In this document: one piece after another, positions 26,529-34,741 of the stretch
How the letters are laid out: every line of letters begins with the position of its first letter
Numbering within the stretch: the stretch's first letter is position 1
Assembly: GCF_029946005.1 (NCBI RefSeq)
Contig: NZ_JAQSDR010000015.1
Location: 124,001-188,000, forward strand
DNA: 64,000 nucleotides
Source: Aquabacterium sp.
Lineage (GTDB): Bacteria > Pseudomonadota > Gammaproteobacteria > Burkholderiales > Burkholderiaceae_C
Reading direction: 5' to 3'
The notes under the pieces: model-generated
Told to the model about the DNA's origin: nothing
Seen by the model: only the letters and a program-made list of their open reading frames with translations
Databases searched by the model: none
Program-made: the position numbers and the translations under genes

Positions 26529-27749
26529 ATGAGCCCGATGTCTTTGAAGCGCGGCACCGTCGCCCCTGCGCACGCTGCCGATCTGCCCCGCCCGCTGGTG
26601 CTGCTGCTCGCCAGTGGTGCCGGCCTGGCGGTGGCCTCCATCTACTACAGCCAGCCCATGCTGGCGGTGCTGGCAGGCGCGCTGGGCGCCAATGCCCGCG
26701 ACACCGGCTTTGTGCCCACGCTGACGCAGCTGGGGTATGCCCTGGGCATCTTGCTGCTGGCCCCGCTGGGCGACCGCTTCGATCGCCGACAGCTCATCCT
26801 GGTCAAGACCGCGCTGCTCGCAGCGGCGCTGTTGGCCACCGGCCTGGCGCCCGGGCTGCCTTCGCTGCTGGCGGCCAGCCTGGTCGTGGGGCTGACCGCG
26901 ACGCTCGCTCAGGACATCGTGCCCGCCGCCGCGACGCTGGCGCCCGAGTCCAGCCGAGGCAAGACCGTCGGGACCGTCATGACCGGGCTCCTGCTGGGCA
27001 TCCTGCTGTCACGCGTGGCCAGCGGCTTCATCGCAGAGCGCTGGGGCTGGCGCATGGTGTACGAGCTGGCCGCTGCCAGCCTGGTGGTCTTTGGCCTGGC
27101 CGCCTGGCGCGGTCTGCCACGCCTGCCGGTGACAAGCCACATGAGCTACGCCCAGCTGATGGGTTCGCTGGCGAAACTGTGGCGCCAGCACGCCGAGCTG
27201 CGCCGCGCGGCCCTGGCCCAAGGCCTGTTGTCCATGGGCTTCAGTGCCTTCTGGTCCACGATGGCGGTGATGCTGCACCACCAATACCACCTGGGCAGCG
27301 AAGCGGCAGGCTACTTCGGCCTGGCGGGTGCGGCCGGTGCGCTGGCCGCACCGCTGGCTGGCCGACTGGCCGACCAGCGCGGCCCTGAACTGGTGACCCG
27401 CCTGGGTGCCGGCCTGGCCATGGTGTCCTTTGCCGTGATGGGGCTGGGCATGTTCTTGACGCGCGAGGCCCAGATCGGTCTCATCCTTGCCGCCACGGTG
27501 GGCTTCGACTTCGGCATCCAGGCCACGCTGGTGGCCCACCAGACCGTGGTCTACAGCCTGGCCCCTGCCGCCCGCAGCCGCCTGAATGCGCTGCTGTTCA
27601 CCGGGATGTTCATCGGCATGTCGGCTGGCGCGGCGCTGGGCAGCCTGGCGCTGGCTCGCTGGGGCTGGATGGGCGTGGTGGCGCTGGCCACGGTGGCCGC
27701 TGGCGCCTCATTGGCCGTGCGGCTCAGCCGCCGCCACGGCGCGCGTTGA
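26529..27749 (+). CDS. MFS transporter
   Basis: 406-residue major facilitator with about twelve hydrophobic segments. The MFS loop 2-3 motif is visible as GDRFDRRQLIL near residue 75 and a second-half counterpart GRLADQRGPELV. The pattern SIYYSQPMLAVLAGALG resembles YnfM/YgaY-like exporters; substrate unknown. Start chosen at ATG 26529; an open frame running back to 26244 lies across the divergent regulator and is rejected. Confidence 0.88.
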   Translation: MSPMSLKRGTVAPAHAADLPRPLVLLLASGAGLAVASIYYSQPMLAVLAGALGANARDTGFVPTLTQLGYALGILLLAPLGDRFDRRQLILVKTALLAAALLATGLAPGLPSLLAASLVVGLTATLAQDIVPAAATLAPESSRGKTVGTVMTGLLLGILLSRVASGFIAERWGWRMVYELAAASLVVFGLAAWRGLPRLPVTSHMSYAQLMGSLAKLWRQHAELRRAALAQGLLSMGFSAFWSTMAVMLHHQYHLGSEAAGYFGLAGAAGALAAPLAGRLADQRGPELVTRLGAGLAMVSFAVMGLGMFLTREAQIGLILAATVGFDFGIQATLVAHQTVVYSLAPAARSRLNALLFTGMFIGMSAGAALGSLALARWGWMGVVALATVAAGASLAVRLSRRHGAR

Positions 27750-28055
27750 GCGCTTGCAGGTGCCGACCAAGGCGAGGCGGCCGGCTTGGATGATTGATCG
27801 GTGGTGGCGTGTTGGATGCTGTGCCAAAGAGAACAGTGGAACGGTCTGCAGATTGGATTGCTTTGTATCAAAACCCGTGTGCAGAGTGGCGGCTTTGCAG
27901 CGGGTGCGGTAATTCCGCAGACCGACATCGAATGCCAGCTTTCGGCCAAATTGCGGGTACTGTCGAACGGCTGCTGTAGGGCTTCTTTCCCATCACCATC
28001 AACATCGCCACCGGCCAGGCCACGCTGAAGCCCGAGCTCAGAGCTTGGCAAAACG
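27750..28055. other. Gap with possible decayed coding sequence
   Basis: 306 bp between the MFS gene and the next LysR gene. No intact gene. The last 90 bp on the plus strand read GFFPITINIATGQATLKPEL in one frame and stop at about 28060, which looks like a gene remnant, but I cannot identify the parent. Confidence 0.3.
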
Positions 28056-28967
28056 CTAGCTGCCCACCTGCGCATCCGCAATCACTCCCGCCAGCCAATC
28101 CATCACCACCCGCACCCGCTGAGACAGGTTGCGGCGGTTGGCGTAGAGCAGGTTCAGCGGCATCGGCGGCGCCAGGAATTGCGGCAGCACCTGCACCAGT
28201 GCCCCGCTGCGCAAATGTGCCGATTCGCCGATCTGCGGCACCTGAATGATGCCCAGGCCCGCCAGGCAGGCGGCCGCATAGGCCTCCGCGTTATTGACCG
28301 TCACGGCACCGGCCATCGCGATGCTGCGTGCCATGCCAGCGTCGTCCGTGTATTCGAACCCGGCCGACTTGCCGCCCAGCGTACCGACGAAGTGGATCAG
28401 TCGGTGGTCGGCCAGGTCAGCCAAGGTCTGCGGCATGCCGAAGGCCTGGATGTAGGCCGGGCTGGCGCAGTTCAACTGGCGCAGCGCGCCCAGCGGCCGG
28501 GCGATGAGGCTGGTGTCCACCACGCTGCCGGTCCGAAGCACGCAATCAAATCCTTCGCGCACCAGATCGACCCGTCGCTCGGTGCTGCTCAACTCCACCT
28601 CCAGCAGTGGGTGCGCGGCCAGCAATTCGGGCAGGCGGGGAATGACGATATCGCGCGCCAGCCCGGTACTCATGTCGATGCGGACGCGGCCACTCAGGCC
28701 GGTGGCCGCTTGCTGCTGGAACATCGCCTGCAGCTCGTCCATGTCGGCCAGCACGTCCTTGCTGCGCTCGTAGAACGCCTGGCCGTCCTGCGTCAGCTGC
28801 ACCCGCCGCGTCGTGCGGTGCAGCAGGCGGGTGCCGAGCTGGGTTTCAAGCTGCTGTACGGCGGTCGAGGCGCTGGCCTTGGGCAGGTTCAGACTCAAGG
28901 CAGCTTGGCTGAAGCTGGCCAGTTCGGCCACGCGGTGGAAGATTTGCAAGCGCTCAAGCGGGTCCAT
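28056..28967 (-). CDS. LysR-family regulator
   Basis: 303 residues: N-terminal wHTH (ERLQIFHRVAELASFSQAALSLNLPKASASTAVQQLE) and LysR substrate domain of the CrgA/AaeR-like class, with FDCVLRTGSVVDTSLIARPLG. ATG 28967 is used; a TTG at 28982 is also in frame. Divergent from an SDR gene, a common arrangement for substrate-inducible oxidoreductases. Confidence 0.9.
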   Translation of the reverse strand: MDPLERLQIFHRVAELASFSQAALSLNLPKASASTAVQQLETQLGTRLLHRTTRRVQLTQDGQAFYERSKDVLADMDELQAMFQQQAATGLSGRVRIDMSTGLARDIVIPRLPELLAAHPLLEVELSSTERRVDLVREGFDCVLRTGSVVDTSLIARPLGALRQLNCASPAYIQAFGMPQTLADLADHRLIHFVGTLGGKSAGFEYTDDAGMARSIAMAGAVTVNNAEAYAAACLAGLGIIQVPQIGESAHLRSGALVQVLPQFLAPPMPLNLLYANRRNLSQRVRVVMDWLAGVIADAQVGS

Positions 28968-28989
28968 TGGTCGAATTTTCAATAACAGT

Positions 28990-29011
28990 TAAATCCAATT
29001 TAGCGGATTTA
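28990..29011. promoter_or_regulatory. Perfect inverted repeat TAAATCC-N8-GGATTTA
   Basis: 7-bp arms, 8-bp spacer, in the 99-bp gap between the LysR gene and the SDR gene, 23 bp from the LysR start. It has the size and AT-rich character of a LysR recognition site and probably serves both divergent promoters. Confidence 0.45.
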
Positions 29012-29066
29012 TGTTTGTCAAGTCAATCAATAGACTTCGATCACACCAACCTAGGAGCACTTCCTC

Positions 29067-29834
29067 ATGACCGCAAGCAGCCCCCCCATCGCCCTCATCA
29101 CCGGCGGCAGCCGCGGCCTTGGCAAGAACACCGCCCTGCACCTGGCCGCCCAGGGCAGCGACATCATCCTGACCTACCGCAGCGCCAAAGCCGAGGCGCA
29201 AGCCACCGTCGCCGCCGTTCAGGCACTGGGCCGCCGCGCGGTGGCCCTGCAGCTGGACACCAGCATCAGCGCCAGCTTCCCGGCGTTCGCCACCAGCGTG
29301 CAGCAGGCCTTGGCCGAAACCTTCCAGCGCGAGCGTTTCGACCATCTGGTCAACAATGCCGGCGAAGGTCGCCACGCCAGCATCATGGAGACCACCGAAG
29401 CGCAGTTCGACGACCTGGTGAACATGCACCTCAAGGGCGTGTTCTTCCTGACCCAGAAGTTGGCGCCCTTGATGAACGACGGCGGCCGCATCGTCAACAT
29501 CTCCAGCGGCCTGACCCGCTTCGCCCTGCCCGGCTACGGCGCCTACGCCGCGATGAAGGGGGCGGTGGAGGTGCTGAGCCGCTACATGGCCAAGGAGCTG
29601 GGCGCACGAGGCATCACGGTTAACACCCTGGCCCCCGGCGCCATCGAGACCGACTTCGGCGGCGGCGCGGTACGAGACAACGCGCAGCTGAACGGCTTTG
29701 TCGCCGCACAAACTGCGCTCGGCCGGGTCGGCCTGCCCGACGATATCGGCGGCGCCATTGCGGCGCTGCTGGCGCCGGGCAGCGGCTGGATCAATGCACA
29801 GCGGATCGAGGCGTCGGGCGGGATGTTTGTCTGA
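29067..29834 (+). CDS. Short-chain dehydrogenase/reductase (SDR)
   Basis: 255-residue classical SDR. Rossmann motif TGGSRGLGKN at about residue 12, NNAG at 95, catalytic Ser in NISSG and Tyr/Lys in YAAMK. LTYRSAK after the second strand favours NADPH. Probably acts on a quinone, aldehyde or small ketone; substrate not predictable. Controlled, by position, by the divergent LysR protein. Confidence 0.9.
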   Translation: MTASSPPIALITGGSRGLGKNTALHLAAQGSDIILTYRSAKAEAQATVAAVQALGRRAVALQLDTSISASFPAFATSVQQALAETFQRERFDHLVNNAGEGRHASIMETTEAQFDDLVNMHLKGVFFLTQKLAPLMNDGGRIVNISSGLTRFALPGYGAYAAMKGAVEVLSRYMAKELGARGITVNTLAPGAIETDFGGGAVRDNAQLNGFVAAQTALGRVGLPDDIGGAIAALLAPGSGWINAQRIEASGGMFV

Positions 29835-30193
29835 CCTGACCGTCATTCCAGCGAAGGCTGGAAGCCAGTCGTGCCCAACGCTCGCTGAGGTTCGCCCGGG
29901 ATACCAGCCTGCGCTGGCATGACGACGGCAAGGCTAGTCGGACTTCGGCGGAACAGCTGCCACCTTCGGGGGCCCTGGCGCATATGCCATCGGCCGCTTC
30001 GGGGCAACGAGTTCACGGCAGCGAATGTCGCTGCATCCCCCCATGGCTGCTGTCAGCCTGAAGCCGACCTCGCCGCTTCAGCGGCAGCTCTGTCAGCGAT
30101 TGCCGTCATTGATACACCAAGTCCACCGACCACCTCATGACACTCCTCGGCCGTTCGAGCCTGCGAGCATGATCTCTGCAGGAGGGCGCGCGC
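29835..30193. other. Gap containing a chromosomal inverted repeat
   Basis: About 360 bp between the SDR gene and the Cys-rich protein. Apart from the inverted repeat at 29841-29924, the sequence shows no credible gene or RNA on either strand. Confidence 0.6.
29841..29924. repeat. REP-like inverted repeat (CGTCATTCCAGCG type)
   Basis: Arms 29841-29861 and 29904-29924 are inverted copies with two mismatches, enclosing 42 bp. The CGTCATTCC(C/A)GCG...GGCTGG sequence resembles a dispersed repeat common downstream of genes in many proteobacteria. Placed 7 bp after the SDR stop, it may also terminate transcription. Confidence 0.75.
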
Positions 30194-30634
30194 TCATACC
30201 TTGGCGAGGAAGGCCGCCGCATCACCCGCTTCACACTTCCAGTCTGCGAAGACCCCAACCAGATTGCATTCCACGCAGTGGCAAGCGATGTAGTACCAGC
30301 GCACGTCATGTGTGCCCTCGTACACGGAGACGCCGGACATCAGCTCGAACACCTCGTTCTCGCACACGCACTCGTGCGCCTCGGGGTCGGCCTCTTCAAC
30401 GTAGTCCGCGCTGTCGCCCATCAGGTGTTCCTGCCCGCAGTCGGTGCAGGTGCGGATTGCCACGCCGGCTTCTTCATCGGTTTGCAGCGCAAAAGTCCGG
30501 CACCCGCAATCGCATTTGGACGAGGCAAACCGGACGGCCTCATGGCGATTCGCAACGCTGTAGCTGCGCAGCTCGGCTTGGGTGTCGCCGGACGTCGTCC
30601 CGTACCAGAACTCGCCCTTCTTTGTCAGTGCCAT
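30194..30634 (-). CDS. Cys-rich putative zinc-binding protein
   Basis: 146 residues, no signal peptide or membrane segment. I do not recognise the family by name. Four cysteine clusters are visible: CDCGC (about 40-44), CTDCGQEH (about 63-70), HECVCEN (about 87-93) and CHCVECN (about 118-124), suggesting two zinc-ribbon-like sites. The first part also has WYGTTSGDTQAELR. ATG 30634 is preferred over an upstream non-ATG extension. It stands alone among repeats and remnants, so it may be accessory. Function unknown. Confidence 0.65.
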   Translation of the reverse strand: MALTKKGEFWYGTTSGDTQAELRSYSVANRHEAVRFASSKCDCGCRTFALQTDEEAGVAIRTCTDCGQEHLMGDSADYVEEADPEAHECVCENEVFELMSGVSVYEGTHDVRWYYIACHCVECNLVGVFADWKCEAGDAAAFLAKV

Positions 30635-31119
30635 TGATGTTGTTCCATTCTTCAAGGTGGTCTTCCCGGCAGACCTGACGCCAAGCTTGCCCCGATCATC
30701 TGGATTTTGCCTGGAGGCACGGTGAAGCGTCGTCAAGGGGCCGGGTCGGGGTGGTCGCCGACAAGGGCTGCGGACACCCTTGTATGCCGATTCTTGGGGT
30801 TTGCAGCGATCCGGCGGCCTCTCCGGTTCGAATGGCTCCTATCGGCCTGGAGCCGAAACGCATTGGCGACCGGCAGGTGTGCAGCGGCTGCTGACGGGGA
30901 TGCAGCCACCCTGAATACACGGTCTGGGCCACATAGCGGTCATCCATTCGCCAGTGACATCACAGATCCAATGGCCGGTTTCAAAGTCATGCTGACTTTG
31001 CCAGCCTGCCGGTATGTTCCCACGACCTGAACGTCTGCTGGCCTCGGGCGTCAACTTGCGCTGCCGACCCAGCGCGGGTACTGACCAGTGCTGATTTGCT
31101 GCCGCGAAGCGGTCAATCA
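30635..31119. other. Gene-poor stretch
   Basis: No convincing gene on either strand. Codon periodicity typical of the neighbouring genes is absent. It probably consists of decayed sequence flanking the transposase remnant. Confidence 0.5.
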
Positions 31120-31330
31120 TCGGGTTAGCGGCGAACCGCAGCCAAGCCAAGCGCCTGGTCGGTGTGAAGTACGCCACCGCCTGGCTGCTGCATTAGAGAT
31201 CAACCGGGCAATGGCAGCGCGTGAGACCTCATGGTGCCATTCAGGTCAACGACGCTTACCTCGGTGGCGAGCGCGTGGGCGGCAAGCCCGGTCGCGGCTC
31301 GGAGAACAAGTTTCCGGGGGTTTTTTCCTG
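31120..31330 (+). pseudogene. IS1595-type transposase remnant
   Basis: A fragment of about 65 codons readable in two frames. The first piece (31131-31195) gives KRLVGVKYATAWLLH and ends in TAG; after a frame change the second (31221-31315) gives GAIQVNDAYLGGE then GGKPGRGSENKFP. These match the helix-turn-helix end and the first catalytic Asp block (VDDAYLGGE..GGKxGRGSENK) of IS1595-family DDE transposases. Here the block reads VNDAYLGG. No ends, start or C-terminal half remain, so it is a relic. Confidence 0.75.
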
Positions 31331-31388
31331 GTTTTTCGCTGGCTGCGCACCACGCTTGGCCGGATATTGGGGCAACCCGTACCTGACT

Positions 31389-32336
31389 TCAGGCCACCCG
31401 CCGCCGTGCGGCGATGGCCAGCGCACCAAGCCCGGCGGCGACAAGCCACACGATGGCCGGCTCCGGCACATGGGCAACCTCGGCGAAACCGGACTGTGTG
31501 AGGTGGATCGAAAATTGGTCAGTCGCACCCGGGGCAAGAGTGATCTCGTACCTCTTTTCCCCGATCCTGGGGTCCGGATTCGGCCGCACCGGGACCATGG
31601 ACACCGGCGGATCAAGGGGGGGATCTCCTGCGACATTGAAGGCGAAGGCATCCTTAGGATCGCAGCAAGGAAGACCCGCTCCGATTCCAGCAAAAAGCTT
31701 GGTCTCCACTACGGCACTGTCGCTGGGCGGATGATCGGCATGCGCCTTGGCTGTCAAGTTGTAGGCCACGGTCCAGACCACGGTTAGCGGATCTGCTGTC
31801 AGATTTTTGAAGAACGTGTTCGCCAGCCAGTCCACGCTGGCCGTCGCGTAGCCTTTGGGTTCAAACGCCTCGCCAGTGATGTTGGAATTCATCGTGAATG
31901 AAAACCCTGACCCGGACGGCGTCGCGATCGCACTTGCTGTCCCCATCGACGAACTGGCGGCTGCGTAGGGATAGTCCAGAGAGCCATTTTCGTCTTTGAA
32001 GATCCGCAGGGCGATTCCGCCGTTCAGGTTGACCTCATCGTAGGGTATCGGCGGTGCGTAATCGCCGCGATTGACCGATTGGTTGACGTGCGAGATCTGG
32101 TAGGCCGCTTCCCCCGGTGTCGCCACCTGGGCCGAGGCATCAAGAAAGTTCGAACCTGCAGCGAAGCCGAGGCCGGACCATGACGCGCCTTGTCCAAGGC
32201 TAACCGTGGCGGTCACGTTGGCGAATGAGCTGAAAAAAGTCGCGGCGGCCGCCTGGCCTGGGCAGGCTCCGGCAGCACCGGCAAGGACAATGGCGGTTAG
32301 TGCGACGCGATGTGACAGGCCGGGCGAAATGGTCAT
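31389..32336 (-). CDS. PEP-CTERM sorting-domain exported protein
   Basis: 315 residues: signal peptide to about residue 32 (ALTAIVLAGAAGACPGQAAAA), a beta-rich body without recognised domain, and a C-terminal PEP-CTERM tag HVPEPAIVWLVAAGLGALA followed by ARRR. The tag is cleaved by an exosortase and the protein is surface-released or anchored. No exosortase gene is in the window. ATG 32336 is preceded by a weak AGGGGAC. It lies just after the transposase relic. Confidence 0.85.
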   Translation of the reverse strand: MTISPGLSHRVALTAIVLAGAAGACPGQAAAATFFSSFANVTATVSLGQGASWSGLGFAAGSNFLDASAQVATPGEAAYQISHVNQSVNRGDYAPPIPYDEVNLNGGIALRIFKDENGSLDYPYAAASSSMGTASAIATPSGSGFSFTMNSNITGEAFEPKGYATASVDWLANTFFKNLTADPLTVVWTVAYNLTAKAHADHPPSDSAVVETKLFAGIGAGLPCCDPKDAFAFNVAGDPPLDPPVSMVPVRPNPDPRIGEKRYEITLAPGATDQFSIHLTQSGFAEVAHVPEPAIVWLVAAGLGALAIAARRRVA

Positions 32337-32821
32337 GACGGAGTCCCCTGCAGTGGTAGAGCGCCTGGGCGCGTTCGTTGGAAGCATAGTGTTAAAGAGT
32401 CGTTGAAGCTTGAGGCAAGTCAACAGATGTCGTCGTCTTGGAGCGCTCCACTGTCATTGACGCTTCAGGCCGCAGTCCAGCATAAGTGACTGTGGACTGT
32501 TCAAACCCTCGTAGCGATGTCAAGGCGATTCTGTTTTTACCTCCATTGGGCGCATGGGGTAAAGCCAGTCCCGTGGCCACCGAATTTTCCAGGAGTAAAT
32601 TACCTGGTCTAAGCTACTGTGCTCCGTGCCGCAAAGCTGACCGTGGCGAGCGGCAGGTTATGGCCGGGAGCGTGAACACACGGCAGTGCCGGGAAGCTGA
32701 CCTTTCCTGCCCGAGGTCCTGCCCGCCTGCCAACCAATGTCACCTGTTGGTGGTGTTCACGAATTGGAGCTGTCGGCCAGTTACTGACGTCAATGAACGG
32801 CGGCTACCAAGCGAGCCGCTG
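32337..32821. other. Gene-free gap with dispersed-repeat copy
   Basis: 485 bp without a convincing gene. It contains one copy of a 40-bp dispersed sequence at 32671-32710 (second copy at 33794-33833). Confidence 0.55.
32671..32710. repeat. Dispersed 40-bp repeat, copy 1
   Basis: CGTGAACACACGGCAGTGCC followed by GGGAAGCTGACCTTTCCTGC; roughly 33 of 40 positions agree with the copy at 33794-33833. The two copies flank the toxin-antitoxin pair in the same orientation. Confidence 0.6.
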
Positions 32822-33136
32822 TCAGTGGAAATCCTCCTCGCGCTGGTGGCGCGCGCCGATAACGAGGACCAATTCGGGGGTGCGTATATCGAAGCGAAGG
32901 ACGTACCCGGTGGAGCCAAACGGGATGATGAGTTCACGCAATGTTGGGCGTTGACCAACCTTGCGATAGCTATAGGGCGTGGTCGCGAGATGACTGTTGG
33001 CAGCGGTGCGAATGGCCTCGACAGCTTCGTAGGCACGCATGGCTTCTTCGACAGTCTCGGCGCGATCCAGCAGGAAGTCGAAAAGGCGATCCAGATCGGC
33101 CTCGGCCTCAGGCGTGAACTCGACTCTGAACGTCAT
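32822..33136 (-). CDS. RelE/ParE-family toxin
   Basis: 104-residue small basic protein of the type II toxin superfamily: EFTPEAEADLDRLFDFLLDRA at the N-terminus, central PYSYRKVG, and C-terminal strands YVLRFDIRTPELVLVIGARHQRE, which is the ParE/RelE layout. ParE members poison gyrase and RelE members cut mRNA; the class here is unresolved. ATG 33136 overlaps the antitoxin stop (ATGA at 33136-33133). Confidence 0.85.
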   Translation of the reverse strand: MTFRVEFTPEAEADLDRLFDFLLDRAETVEEAMRAYEAVEAIRTAANSHLATTPYSYRKVGQRPTLRELIIPFGSTGYVLRFDIRTPELVLVIGARHQREEDFH

Positions 33137-33405
33137 TTGCGAAGTTGCTTCACCCGTGCTGCGACCTTCGCCTCAAGCTTGGACAAGACAACGTCCGACG
33201 GGATGGAAACACCGGAGTGCTCATACGCTGCCAATGATGCTTCGCACCGCGCGGCGAAGTCCGTTTGTACGCGACGAAATTCGACGGCGCGACGCACCGA
33301 TGCCTCGACAAAGTCAGTCAGCGTCTCGCCAGGCAGAAGCACCGAATCAAGATCAGCGCGCAACTCAGGTTCAACACGAACTTGGGGGATGACGGCGGTT
33401 TTCAT
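33133..33405 (-). CDS. Antitoxin of the ParE/RelE pair
   Basis: 90 residues. The first half looks like a ribbon-helix-helix domain: KTAVIPQVRVEPELRADLDSVL, then ETLTDFVEASVRRAVEFRR, resembling YlcI/YnfO and CopG-like antitoxins. The C-terminal half (ASLAAYEHSGVSIPSDVVLSKLEAKV) should wrap the toxin. ATG 33405 is 6 bp after a -10 box, so the mRNA is probably leaderless. RHH antitoxins usually repress their own promoter through a palindrome like that at 33414-33433. Confidence 0.85.
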   Translation of the reverse strand: MKTAVIPQVRVEPELRADLDSVLLPGETLTDFVEASVRRAVEFRRVQTDFAARCEASLAAYEHSGVSIPSDVVLSKLEAKVAARVKQLRK

Positions 33406-33411
33406 GATTTC

Positions 33412-33440
33412 ATTGTAGTGCATCCGCACTACATCTTCAA
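33412..33440 (-). promoter_or_regulatory. Toxin-antitoxin promoter with embedded palindromic operator
   Basis: On the minus strand TTGAAG (33440-33435), a 17-bp spacer and TACAAT (33417-33412) make a near-consensus sigma-70 promoter ending 6 bp before the antitoxin ATG. Nearly the whole spacer is a perfect palindrome, TGTAGTGC-ATCC-GCACTACA (33414-33433), overlapping the -10. This is classic autorepression geometry. Confidence 0.75.
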
Positions 33441-34033
33441 GCGCCGTGCTGGATCTCAGGCAGCATCGACTCGCGCACCAGCGCGACCGTCAGCAATCTG
33501 GCGGGCCCGTTCGGTGAGCCTACGACTGCTCAGGGTCGGTAGGTTGATTGCGCTGCTGTTGGATGCAGTCAGTCGGCCGACTGCGCCCCTTGATGGTAAA
33601 CCCGTGCGCCTTTTCGACTTGACGGTCAATCGCACGACGGCGCTGGTAGGCGTCAAGTTCCGGAGTGGACCGGTCGCTCGCCTCGGCGACTGCTGGACGG
33701 CAGGTTTAGGCTGCTGCCGACATTCACCAGTCCAAACCCACCGACCGCAGACAGCCTCTACCCGACCTTCAGGCCGCTATGTAGCGCGTCGGCGCGTGAG
33801 CACGCGGCAGTGCCAGGAACATGACCTTCGCTGCAAGAGCTCTCGCCAACCAAAGCCAGCCGTCGGCACTGTCCACGAACCGCCGCTGCCGGCCAAAGAC
33901 AGCGATCTGGCAACTCTCAACATCCATGTGAGCAGCGCTCTCAGTCTTCGTCACCAGATCCAGCCTTAGGGGTTCACTCCAGTGGTGATCTGCCCTACCA
34001 TCGGCGGACCAAATAGCAACCCAAGGAGATGTT
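33441..34033. other. Gene-poor stretch
   Basis: About 590 bp without credible genes. It holds the second dispersed-repeat copy (33794-33833). Long plus-strand open frames crossing the toxin-antitoxin genes lack codon bias and domain content. Confidence 0.55.
33794..33833. repeat. Dispersed 40-bp repeat, copy 2
   Basis: CGTGAGCACGCGGCAGTGCC then AGGAACATGACCTTCGCTGC; direct repeat of 32671-32710 with about seven differences. Confidence 0.6.
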
Positions 34034-34699
34034 ATGAAAACGAGAAGCCCTTGCTTTCGCATTACCGGAGTGCTGCTGGTCGCGCTCGCATCGGCGCCAC
34101 CCTGCGCGATGGCAGCAGTAGTACCGGTGCCTGACAACAACGCCTTCGCCATGTTCACCAACCCCGTTCTCAACTTTGACGCATCGACCGGCACCTTCTC
34201 GATTACGGGTGAGTTGATGGCCGTTCAGTTCCCGGGGCAGGTCTTGTCTTACGACGATGCGTTGGTCACCTCTCACGCCGTGGTAACCGCGTTCGGAACC
34301 TTCTCCGGCACATCGCTCGCGCCCGCTACCATTGACATGCAAGGGGTCTTCTCGATGACGAGAACTTTGTCGTTAGGAGGGCGCTTGTTACTCACCGAAG
34401 TGCTGCCAAATATGGGCTATACCCAAGCGCTGCAGGAGTGGCAGGGGGCAATCACCGCAAGCACCTACGACACGACCTACAAGGGCTCGCCCTGGCTGAG
34501 CAGCTACTTCTCGTCTGTTTCAAGTACGGGTACGGTGAGGCCGGCGCCAAATGACGTGCCGGGTACTTGGGTGCTGGATGCCACCGCCGTACCAGAACCA
34601 TCTACCGCCGCACTGCTGATGGCTGGTGTTACTGGCCTGACGTGCTGGCGCCGCCGAGGTATCGTTGCCCGAAAACCATCCGCGGATGGAGTTCTTTGA
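34034..34699 (+). CDS. PEP-CTERM sorting-domain exported protein
   Basis: 221 residues: signal peptide (GVLLVALASAPPCAMA, to about residue 27), Thr/Ser-rich beta body, and a PEP-CTERM tag AVPEPSTAALLMAGVTGLT followed by WRRRG. The last 15 residues past the Arg cluster (IVARKPSADGVL) are longer than usual. A good AAGGAG precedes ATG 34034. Function unknown; probably extracellular or surface matrix. Confidence 0.82.
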   Translation: MKTRSPCFRITGVLLVALASAPPCAMAAVVPVPDNNAFAMFTNPVLNFDASTGTFSITGELMAVQFPGQVLSYDDALVTSHAVVTAFGTFSGTSLAPATIDMQGVFSMTRTLSLGGRLLLTEVLPNMGYTQALQEWQGAITASTYDTTYKGSPWLSSYFSSVSSTGTVRPAPNDVPGTWVLDATAVPEPSTAALLMAGVTGLTCWRRRGIVARKPSADGVL

Positions 34700-34741
34700 C
34701 AAAGCCCGACCAGCCCATTCTCAAACAGCTGGCCCCACCAT

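Noticed and set aside
29067-29834. SDR gene as a 3-oxoacyl-ACP reductase (fabG)
   Set aside because: The catalytic motifs fit, but there are no fatty-acid synthesis neighbours and a divergent LysR gene suggests an inducible catabolic or detoxification role; symbol not assigned.
32486-33969. Plus-strand open frames crossing the toxin-antitoxin genes
   Set aside because: They run antisense to a coherent toxin-antitoxin pair with its own promoter, and show no domain pattern.
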